From contig JBLGAC010000073.1 of assembly GCA_047610385.1 (NCBI GenBank), forward strand, positions 1 to 10,358: a DNA stretch of 10,358 bases. The letters are read 5' to 3'. The translations under genes were made by a program, and so were the position numbers. Shown here in pieces: positions 1 to 6,187 of this stretch (the first letter of the stretch is position 1; each line of letters starts with the position of its first letter). Source of the stretch: JBOCEF01 sp047610385 (GTDB lineage Bacteria; Pseudomonadota; Alphaproteobacteria; Rhodobacterales; Rhodobacteraceae). Under the pieces are notes generated by a model, which was not told where the DNA came from, ran no database searches, and saw nothing but the letters and a program-made list of their open reading frames with translations.

Positions 1-63
1 GAAATCGCGGGACCATCCGTATCCCTCGTCGTGTTTTGGCAAGATGAGGGGCCTGGCACATGA
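1..63 (+). CDS. Possible C-terminal fragment of an upstream gene
   Basis: The frame beginning at base 1 is open and reads EIAGPSVSLVVFWQDEGPGT before a TGA at 61-63. That stop overlaps the ATG of the next small ORF as ATGA, the usual arrangement for coupled genes, which is the main reason to prefer this frame. A second frame ending at a TGA at 45-47 is also open from the window edge and cannot be excluded. The fragment is too short to recognise a family, and no function is proposed. Confidence 0.25.
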   Translation, partial: EIAGPSVSLVVFWQDEGPGT

Positions 64-218
64 TCTCTGACATGAGCCAATTGGCCGACGGCGCGCTTGA
101 GGATGAGCGCAATGCAGCGGAGCGTCTGCTCGCTGACATGTTGATCCAAACATCTTCTGATCCAAACACGCTTGCCATGCGACGACTTTTGGCGGGATGG
201 GTGACGCGGCGGTACTGA
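60..218 (+). CDS. Small hypothetical protein, 52 residues
   Basis: An ATG at 60 opens a 52-codon frame ending with TGA at 216-218. A purine-rich GATGAGGGG lies at 43-51, a good Shine-Dalgarno distance upstream, and an in-frame TGA at 45-47 stops the frame from extending further left. The ATG overlaps the stop of the possible upstream gene (ATGA), suggesting translational coupling. The product starts MISDMSQLADGALEDERNAA and continues as one acidic-to-basic amphipathic helix (ERLLADML), ending in a basic, aromatic tail (GWVTRRY). It has no cysteines, signal peptide or membrane segment. I do not recognise the family. A strong terminator begins 28 bp after the stop, so it would be the last gene of its transcription unit. 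An alternative start is the ATG at 72. Small proteins of this kind are common at the ends of phage-derived or regulatory operons, but nothing here identifies it as such. Confidence 0.5.
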   Translation: MISDMSQLADGALEDERNAAERLLADMLIQTSSDPNTLAMRRLLAGWVTRRY

Positions 219-245
219 ACGCGCGGAACTGCTGGACTGCAAGAC

Positions 246-283
246 AAAGACACCGTCAAATTTCGACGGTGTCTTTATTTTTA
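246..283 (+). terminator. Rho-independent terminator
   Basis: A perfect 12-bp stem, AAAGACACCGTC (246-257) with GACGGTGTCTTT (265-276), closes a 7-base loop AAATTTC (258-264). It is followed by ATTTTTA on the plus strand. The stem, short loop and U-run are those of an intrinsic terminator ending the small-ORF transcription unit to the left. The A-rich left edge could also make it act weakly on the opposite strand. Confidence 0.85.
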
Positions 284-462
284 CTGAAAACTAATTTCAA
301 AGAAAATTTTCTTTAATATTCAAGGGTTAGAAATTTATTTTTTTGTACCACCCAGTATCGCATTGACGCGGTGCAGCAAAATATTTTACACAAAGTGAAC
401 AAGCTTGTCGATTGATAAGCAGTCAGAAACGTATCAATACTTCACATATGTGGATATATTTC
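284..462. other. AT-rich intergenic leader upstream of the LPS operon
   Basis: This is 179 bp of strongly AT-rich DNA between the terminator and the S49-like gene. It contrasts sharply with the GC-rich genes that follow. It must hold a promoter if the operon starts here, since the terminator cuts off readthrough from the left. A TTGACG at 363-368 resembles a -35 box, but no matching -10 hexamer lies at 16-18 bp, so I do not call a promoter. The region contains a 16-bp palindrome, listed separately. No protein-coding frame of note is visible. Confidence 0.5.
299..314. promoter_or_regulatory. Perfect 16-bp AT-rich palindrome, possible operator
   Basis: AAAGAAAATTTTCTTT is exactly its own reverse complement. 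It sits 18 bp beyond the end of the terminator stem-loop and about 150 bp ahead of the S49-like gene. Palindromes of this size can be dimeric-regulator sites, but in DNA this AT-rich a chance palindrome is also plausible. No regulator is identified. Confidence 0.22.
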
Positions 463-1263
463 ATGACACGTAGCGATGAAATCGCAACCAGAGACTCCGT
501 GCGTGATGCCGCCAAAGACCGCCGCAGCGCCGTACGTCGGCGCAGGTCATACCGCGTTATTGAAAACTGGATGTGGCGGACCGTTGCCTTTGTTTTGGTT
601 GCCACCGTTCTCGTGAACACCACTGACAAGACTGAGATCCTTGTGGTTCCGCTGAGCCAGAGCGCCCTTGCCTCCGACGGCGCGCAGGCGGCGCTGATCC
701 GAAGGGCGCAATCGCCCTCAGTGGTCGCCGTGGTGATCGAGGCAGGGGATCTGCTGCCCGACCCGCAGACTGTTGAACGTTGGCACGCCCTTTTGCAGCG
801 CTTGGCCCGCGCCGCGCCAACCGCGGTGGCGCTGAATGGCGACGTAACCTACGACGCCATTGCGATGTTCGCGCCCGTGGAACGGATTTTTGCACGCGAA
901 ACCGGGCTGCTGCTGCCGGGCGTGCTCTGGGCCAAAGCCACCGAGACGCCCGCGATCGCACAAGCCACCGCCCAACAGCCCGGCGCAGCGGAAGATACGG
1001 TGCAGGACTTGGCGGAAAATGAGGCCGTGCGGCTCGCGGTTTATCGCACCTGGATGCAAAAGGCGCTGCAAGGCAGCCCTCACGCCAGAGCTGGCGGAAT
1101 ATTGCTGGTGGAAAAAAGCAACGCGCTCAGCAGCCATCATGCGATCTCGTTGGGCCTGGTTGACGACATCGGATTCGCACAGGACGCGCTGGATTGGGCG
1201 TTTGAACGCAGCGGCGTCTCGCGCGCTAAGACGCGCATCGCCTTCTTTTCATTGCCCGACTGA
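463..1263 (+). CDS. Membrane-anchored S49 (SppA-like) protein, probably catalytically inactive
   Basis: This 266-residue product has an Arg-rich cytoplasmic N-terminus (RRSAVRRRRS, about 21-29), one membrane segment (about 37-52) and a periplasmic domain. The domain resembles signal peptide peptidase SppA (family S49, ClpP/crotonase-like fold). VVAVVIEA (88-95) matches the SppA strand ALVLRINS. APTAVALNGDV followed by ERIFARETG (118-148) matches the SppA segment that runs from KPVVVSMGDV to DRIYANPGT. HHAISLGLVDDIG (225-237) matches the conserved C-terminal QALELGLVDEIG. Where SppA has GDVAASGGYY with the nucleophilic serine, this protein has GDVTYDAIAM, with Asp131 at the serine position. 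It may therefore be a pseudoprotease or adaptor. The similarity is read by eye. The ATG at 463 is preferred. The frame also has a TTG at 412 and an ATG at 448, but the DNA there is AT-rich and lacks a good ribosome site. The gene lies 66 bp before lptF on the same strand and is probably co-transcribed with it. Confidence 0.72.
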   Translation: MTRSDEIATRDSVRDAAKDRRSAVRRRRSYRVIENWMWRTVAFVLVATVLVNTTDKTEILVVPLSQSALASDGAQAALIRRAQSPSVVAVVIEAGDLLPDPQTVERWHALLQRLARAAPTAVALNGDVTYDAIAMFAPVERIFARETGLLLPGVLWAKATETPAIAQATAQQPGAAEDTVQDLAENEAVRLAVYRTWMQKALQGSPHARAGGILLVEKSNALSSHHAISLGLVDDIGFAQDALDWAFERSGVSRAKTRIAFFSLPD

Positions 1264-1329
1264 TCCGCCATTGCGTGAAAAGCGGCCGCGCGGCGCAGGC
1301 GTGCCTTGCAAGCGCCTCGTGGCCAAGCG

Positions 1330-2538
1330 ATGTTGCGCGCCATGCGTGGAACCATCGGCAGATATGTGATCGGTCAGATCCTCGGCCCCTTCGGTCTGTT
1401 CAGCCTGATCTTCCTTGGGGTGGTCTGGCTGACCCAATCATTGCGCCTGATCGACACCGTGGTGAACAACGGCCAATCCGTGCTGGTGTTCGCCGAATTC
1501 GCCGCCCTGCTGCTGCCAACGGTCATGAGCATGATTCTTCCGGTATCGGCATTCGCGGCGACGCTTTACGCCATGAATCGCATGTTCATGGAATCCGAGA
1601 TCGTCGTTCTGATGGCCGCGGGCATGAGCCGCGTGCGCCTTGCCGGTGCCGTTGCCGGGTTCGGCGTGCTGGTGATGCTGTCCATGGCCGCCATCACCTT
1701 GATCCTGATGCCCGCCGCAAACCGCGAAATGCGCGACCGCACCGCAGCGCTTCAGGCCGATCTGGCGAACGCGCTGATCCGCGAGGGTGAATTTATTCAT
1801 CCGTCGTCGGGCGTCACGGTTTATATCCGCGCCACCAACGCCGACGGCCAGATGGCGGGGCTGTTCGTGCAAGACGACCGTGACCCGGTGGTGCGCGTCA
1901 CCTACACCGCCCGGCGCGCCGCGCTGGTGCGTGCGGCAGATGGCCCGCGGCTGGTGATGTTCGACGGTGCCGCCCAGCGGTTGGAGCCGGCGACCGGGAA
2001 CCTGACGGTCCTGAGTTTTGAAAAACTGGTCTACGACCTTTCCCCTCTGATCGAGCCGGATACCGAACGGCGCCGAAAACCGTCAGAGATGTATGCCCAT
2101 CAGCTGGTCGCCCCCGACGAGGCGCTGTTGGACGGGCGCGCCTTGGGCAAATTTATTGCTGAGGGGCATGAGATGCTCTCCGCCCCGCTATACGCCGTGA
2201 CGCTGCCGCTGATCGCGCTGGCATCACTGCTGGGGCCGGGGTTCCGGCGGCGCGGCAATGGTGCACGGTTGGCCACGGCGATCGCGCTGGCCGCGTTGAC
2301 CCGGCTGCTGGGGGTGGCGGCGAAATCGGCCACCACCGGATCAGCGGAGCTGTGGCCACTGGTCTATGCGCCCCCGGTGCTGGGCGCGCTGCTGGCGCTT
2401 TGGGTGCTGTGGGCCGGGCTGCCGACCTTGCGCGCCCGCGGTGCCCGCACCCATCAGATTGCAGCGGCGCTGCCCGCAAGCGCAGCCATGGCCGCCGCGC
2501 AGCACAGCGCCGATGACCACCCGCAGGGCCCCCGATGA
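1330..2538 (+). CDS. lptF: LPS export ABC transporter permease LptF
   Basis: LptF pairs with LptG as the membrane half of the LptB2FG ABC transporter, which extracts LPS from the inner membrane and passes it to the periplasmic bridge. The 402-residue product has the YjgP/YjgQ architecture: three N-terminal membrane segments (about 17-36, 54-80, 104-128), a periplasmic beta-jellyroll-like middle (INREG-type segment REGEFIHPSSGVTVYI), then three C-terminal segments. The segment MNRMFMESEIVVLMAAGMS (82-100) is the family's cytoplasmic coupling region that contacts LptB. The tail after the last membrane segment is an Ala/His-rich extension of about 35 residues with no visible motif. Starts at TTG 1306, ATG 1330 and ATG 1342 are possible. 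None has a strong ribosome site, and 1342 gives the N-terminus most like other LptF proteins. Its TGA overlaps the lptG ATG by four bases. Confidence 0.93.
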   Translation: MLRAMRGTIGRYVIGQILGPFGLFSLIFLGVVWLTQSLRLIDTVVNNGQSVLVFAEFAALLLPTVMSMILPVSAFAATLYAMNRMFMESEIVVLMAAGMSRVRLAGAVAGFGVLVMLSMAAITLILMPAANREMRDRTAALQADLANALIREGEFIHPSSGVTVYIRATNADGQMAGLFVQDDRDPVVRVTYTARRAALVRAADGPRLVMFDGAAQRLEPATGNLTVLSFEKLVYDLSPLIEPDTERRRKPSEMYAHQLVAPDEALLDGRALGKFIAEGHEMLSAPLYAVTLPLIALASLLGPGFRRRGNGARLATAIALAALTRLLGVAAKSATTGSAELWPLVYAPPVLGALLALWVLWAGLPTLRARGARTHQIAAALPASAAMAAAQHSADDHPQGPR

Positions 2539-3638
2539 CCGGAACGCTGTCATTATATGTGGCGCGCCGGTTCGTGTCGGCCTTCTTTTCCGCATTCGTG
2601 GTCGTGTTCATGATCGTGGTGCTGGTCGATCTGGTGGAATTGCTGCGCCGGGGATCAGGCTCAGACGCGGGGTTTTCCGAAGTGCTGTCGCTGGCGCTGC
2701 TGCACGCGCCGTCGCTGATGCTGGTGATCCTGCCCTTCATCACGCTGATCGCAGCCATCGCCAGCTTTGCCCGGCTGGCGCGCAGTTCCGAATTGGTGGT
2801 GACCCGCGCCGCCGGGGTGTCGGTCTGGCGGCTGATCGCGCCGACACTGGTGGCGGCGGGGCTGCTGGGGGCGCTGGCGTTTTCAGTCTACAACCCGATC
2901 GCGGCATCCACCCTTCAACGCTTTGAGACGTTGAAGACGCGCTATTTCGACAACGAGACCAGCCTTCTGTCGGTGTCAGGCAGCGGGCTGTGGCTGCGCC
3001 AAGGCGGCGAAACCGGCCAGATCGTCATCCGCGCGAAACGCGCCGGGGCTGAGGGCGCGCAGCTGTGGGACGTCTCGGTGTTCGAATTTGGCGCCGACGA
3101 CCTGCTGCGCACCCGCACTGAGGCCGGGCGCGCGGTGCTGGGCGACGGGGAATGGACGCTGTATCAGGTGCGCCGCTGGACGTTTGAAGGCGCAGGCGAC
3201 GCCCCCCCGCCTGAGGTGATCGTGGAACAGATGTCCCTGCCCACTGAACTGACCCAGGAACAGATCATCGACAGCTTCTCCTCGCCCGAAACCATCAGCT
3301 TTTGGAAGCTGCGCGGGTTCATCAAGACCATGGAAGCCTCTGGCTTTTCCGCCGCGCGCCACCGGATGTTCTGGCAAAGCCAGCTGGCCACACCGCTGCT
3401 GCTGGCCGCGATGGTGCTGATCGGGGCCGCGTTTTCAATGCGCCATGTGCGGTTCGGCGGGCTGGGGCTGATGGCGCTGGGGGCGGTGGCGACGGGGCTG
3501 GGGTATTTCGTGCTCGCGAACGTCACATCGGCCTTCGGGGCATCGGGCGCGATCCCGGCGCCTTTTGCGGCATGGGCGCCCCCGATGGCTATGTCCTTGC
3601 TTGCGATCGGCTTGCTGCTGCATCTTGAGGACGGGTAA
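2535..3638 (+). CDS. lptG: LPS export ABC transporter permease LptG
   Basis: LptG is the partner permease of LptF in the inner-membrane LptB2FG complex. The 367-residue product begins YVARRFVSAFFSAF and has membrane segments at about 14-34, 56-78 and 98-119. A periplasmic domain follows, then three more segments (about 283-299, 306-328, 345-362). The family motif between segments 2 and 3 is clear: FARLARSSELVVTRAAGVSV (78-97), the cytoplasmic coupling helix region that meets the ATPase LptB. The length is normal for LptG. The start overlaps the lptF stop (ATGA at 2535-2538), with AGGG just upstream as ribosome site, so the two permeases are translationally coupled, as suits a one-to-one heterodimer. 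No lptA, lptB or lptC is in the window; in these bacteria they are usually elsewhere. Confidence 0.95.
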   Translation: MTGTLSLYVARRFVSAFFSAFVVVFMIVVLVDLVELLRRGSGSDAGFSEVLSLALLHAPSLMLVILPFITLIAAIASFARLARSSELVVTRAAGVSVWRLIAPTLVAAGLLGALAFSVYNPIAASTLQRFETLKTRYFDNETSLLSVSGSGLWLRQGGETGQIVIRAKRAGAEGAQLWDVSVFEFGADDLLRTRTEAGRAVLGDGEWTLYQVRRWTFEGAGDAPPPEVIVEQMSLPTELTQEQIIDSFSSPETISFWKLRGFIKTMEASGFSAARHRMFWQSQLATPLLLAAMVLIGAAFSMRHVRFGGLGLMALGAVATGLGYFVLANVTSAFGASGAIPAPFAAWAPPMAMSLLAIGLLLHLEDG

Positions 3639-3782
3639 GAGAGAACCTGAACGCATATCCCTCGGGTCCGACTCGGGCCCGCCACCCTGCCGCCCCAAAA
3701 AGCGGCACCCGCGCGCGAGCGCCGACCCGACACGGAAAGCCGCCCCAACCGGCCCCGTCGCCCCAAAGGGAGAGCCCGCCGC

Positions 3783-6098
3783 GTGACCCGACCTGACGCC
3801 CCCCTCGCCACGCAAGCCGCGTTCCGCCGCGCCGCGCCAGCCGCGTTCCGCCCCGCCGCGCCAGCCGCGTTCCGCCCCGCCGCGACCCTGGTTCTGGCCG
3901 CCCTGCTGGCCTTGGGCGCGCAGCGCGCCGGCGCCGAAGCGACCGCCCCCGGCATCGCGCCAGGCACCAAAGGCGCACCCACGGAACAACAATTGCGTGG
4001 CCCGGTCGCGCTGGTCGCCGATGTGGTGCGGTTTGACAACGCAACCCGCATCCTGACCGCCGAAGGGAATGTGGAGGTTTATCAAGGCCAACGCACCCTT
4101 ACCGCCGACCGGATCGAGTATAACTCTGAAACCGGGCGCATCTCTGCCTCCGGCGATGTCACGCTGCGCAGTCCCGAAGGCGTGGCGATGATTGCAGACA
4201 TGGCGGAGCTGGATACCGACCTGCGCGAGGCGCTGGTGCAGAGCGCCCGGATGCAGCTGCCCGGCGGTGCCCGCTTTGCCGCCACCACCGCACAGCGCAT
4301 CGACGGGCGCTATAACGTGCTGGGCCGCGCGGTGTTCAGCCCGTGTTCCGTCTGTGCCGCCGATCCGGTGCCGCTGTGGCGCATCCGCGCCCGCCGCATT
4401 GTCCATGACGAACTGGACAAGGTCGTCCATTATGAGGACGCGACCTTCGACATCCTCGGGGTTCCAGTCGTCTGGCTGCCGTATTTTCGCCATGCGGACC
4501 CAAGCGTGGCGCGCGCAAGCGGCTTTCTGTTCCCTGAATATTTGCAAAGCAGCACCTTCGGGCATGCGGTCAAGACCCCGGTGCATTGGGTGATCGACGA
4601 CGCGTCGGACGCCACATTCACCCCGTTCGTGACCTCCGATGACGGCCCGATCTTTGAAGGCGAATACCGCCGCACCTTCGACACCGGCGCCATGACGCTG
4701 GCCGGTTCGGTCAGCTGGAACGACTATGACGGCGATGAACGCCTGCGCGGGCACATCGACAGCGCTGGCCTGTGGACGCTGGGCAAAATCGGCGGACTGG
4801 ACGGCTGGAAGGGCGGGTTCGACATCGAAATCGCATCTGATGACAGCTATCTGCGCCGCTACGAATTCACCGAAGCTGACCGCCTGACCTCAGAGGCATT
4901 CTTGCGCCAGTCCGACCGCAGCGGGTTCCTTGAATTTTCAACCATCCGGTTCCAGTCCCTGCGCGACGACGAACCGTTCGGCAACATTCCCGTGGTGCTG
5001 CCCAGCTTTGAAGGCCGCCGCCGGGTGGATGATAATCTGTTTGGCGGCATCCTGTCCGCCGACACCGCGGGCTACGGGCTGGTGCGCGCGGGCGGGCAGG
5101 ACACGGCGCATCTGGGCTTTGGCCTTGATTGGGAACGGTCATGGACCCTGCCGGTCGGGCTGGTGCTGCGCGCGGTCGGCGAGGCGCAGGCCGATGCGTG
5201 GCGCGTCAACGATGGCGGCGGGTCTGACGATGATGACAGCGTGTTCCGCTTTCACCCGCAAGCGGCCATTGAAGCGCGCTATCCCATGTTTCGCCGCGAC
5301 GATGACGGCGTTCTGGCAGGCGCCATGGGCGGCGGCGTGACCCATGTGATCGAACCGATCGTGCAAGTCATCGCCGCGCCCTATCATGGCGGCACCGCGG
5401 CCCCTGACGAAGACAGCGTGCTGACCGAATTTGATGAGACCAACCTTTTCTCGCTGCGCCGCCATTCGGGCTGGGACGGGGTTGAGGAAGGCTCTCGCAT
5501 GAACATCGGCCTGCGCTATGCGATGACCGGCGACAATGGTGCCGATTTCTCAGCCACGGTCGGGCGGGTGTATCGGGCGCGGGCAATCGACAGCTTCGGC
5601 GCCTCGGCCGGTCTTAACGGGCGCGAAAGCGCGTTTGTGGGCGCGTGGTCGCTGACCGTGCCTGAGATCGGGCGCATCACCCACCGGATGCGCGTGTCGG
5701 ACGGGTTCGACGTCACCCGCAATGAAATCTATGCCGAATTTGACTGGCGCGATGTGAACTTCCTCGGCTCCTATGTCTATCTTACGGCCGATGAGGCCGC
5801 GGCCACCGACACCCACGAAGCTGCGTTGGAGGCGCGCTATTCCTTCACGCCGAACTGGTCTGCGGGTGCCGATCTGCGCCGCGATGTTGAGGCCGACAGC
5901 TGGACCCGCACCGGCGGGCTGCTGCGCTATTCCAACGAATGTGTGGATCTGGAGCTTTACGCCGGGCGCCGGTTCACCAGAACTGAGGACGTTCCCGCAT
6001 CAACCTATGCCGGGGTGCGGGTGCGGCTGTGGGCGCTGGGGGGCGGGGCCAATGACGACCGCCCGCCGCCCACGGGCGCATGCGCGCCGCGCAGCTGA
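3783..6098 (+). CDS. lptD: LPS-assembly outer-membrane protein LptD
   Basis: LptD (OstA/Imp) is the outer-membrane barrel that, plugged by LptE, inserts LPS in the outer leaflet. The 771-residue product starts at GTG 3783, with GGGAGAG at 3768-3774 as ribosome site. Residues 1-51 form a signal peptide with hydrophobic core LVLAALLALGAQ and likely cleavage after AGA (51). The LptA/OstA-like periplasmic domain spans about 72-175 (GPVALVADVV, LTAEGNVEVYQGQRTLTADR, DVTLRS). The remainder is the beta barrel, rich in alternating aromatic strands and starting near the conserved PVVWLPYFRHADP segment. Cysteines are only Cys188, Cys191 (SPCSVC), Cys720 (NEC) and Cys767 near the C-terminus. By analogy with the two interdomain disulfides of E. 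coli LptD, they could form the N-domain-to-barrel bonds. The signal peptide contains three 24-bp repeats, listed separately. A 144-bp gap separates it from lptG, unlike the overlaps elsewhere. SurA, encoded next, is the chaperone expected to help fold it. Confidence 0.95.
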   Translation: MTRPDAPLATQAAFRRAAPAAFRPAAPAAFRPAATLVLAALLALGAQRAGAEATAPGIAPGTKGAPTEQQLRGPVALVADVVRFDNATRILTAEGNVEVYQGQRTLTADRIEYNSETGRISASGDVTLRSPEGVAMIADMAELDTDLREALVQSARMQLPGGARFAATTAQRIDGRYNVLGRAVFSPCSVCAADPVPLWRIRARRIVHDELDKVVHYEDATFDILGVPVVWLPYFRHADPSVARASGFLFPEYLQSSTFGHAVKTPVHWVIDDASDATFTPFVTSDDGPIFEGEYRRTFDTGAMTLAGSVSWNDYDGDERLRGHIDSAGLWTLGKIGGLDGWKGGFDIEIASDDSYLRRYEFTEADRLTSEAFLRQSDRSGFLEFSTIRFQSLRDDEPFGNIPVVLPSFEGRRRVDDNLFGGILSADTAGYGLVRAGGQDTAHLGFGLDWERSWTLPVGLVLRAVGEAQADAWRVNDGGGSDDDDSVFRFHPQAAIEARYPMFRRDDDGVLAGAMGGGVTHVIEPIVQVIAAPYHGGTAAPDEDSVLTEFDETNLFSLRRHSGWDGVEEGSRMNIGLRYAMTGDNGADFSATVGRVYRARAIDSFGASAGLNGRESAFVGAWSLTVPEIGRITHRMRVSDGFDVTRNEIYAEFDWRDVNFLGSYVYLTADEAAATDTHEAALEARYSFTPNWSAGADLRRDVEADSWTRTGGLLRYSNECVDLELYAGRRFTRTEDVPASTYAGVRVRLWALGGGANDDRPPPTGACAPRS
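3816..3887 (+). repeat. Three tandem 24-bp repeats in the lptD signal peptide
   Basis: Units lie at 3816-3839, 3840-3863 and 3864-3887. Unit 2 differs from unit 1 by one base in the middle (CGCCCC for CGCCGC), and unit 3 differs from unit 2 only in its last bases (GACC for GCCA). Each encodes eight residues, AAFR(R/P)AAP or AAFRPAAT. The repeats lie just before the hydrophobic core and lengthen the basic, alanine-rich n-region. Because the unit is a multiple of three, copy-number change would keep the frame. Confidence 0.9.
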
Positions 6099-6187
6099 CA
6101 GCGCATCGCGCTGGCGCTCGACGGCGCGACGACGAGCGGTTAGACAAGACCGCGCGCGACCATGCATCAAAAGGACAGGATCCCGAC

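Noticed and set aside
363..390. TTGACG as a -35 box with an AT-rich -10
   Set aside because: The nearest acceptable -10 hexamers lie 13 to 15 bp away, too close for a sigma-70 promoter, and other pairings in the leader are no better.
3688..3707. Inverted repeat TGCCGC/GCGGCA in the lptG-lptD gap
   Set aside because: It is a six-base stem with an eight-base loop and no T-run, in DNA so GC-rich that such repeats are common. It is unlikely to terminate transcription between lptG and lptD.
3565..3786. Plus-strand frame of 73 codons spanning the lptG-lptD gap
   Set aside because: It starts inside lptG in another frame and ends at the lptD start. The product has no domain and a Pro/Arg-rich shadow-like composition.
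3435..4754. Open frame of 439 codons on the minus strand opposite lptG and lptD
   Set aside because: It lies antisense to two firmly identified genes, is of low complexity (Gly/Arg/Ala/His-rich) and shows no family motif. Long antisense frames are expected in GC-rich genes.
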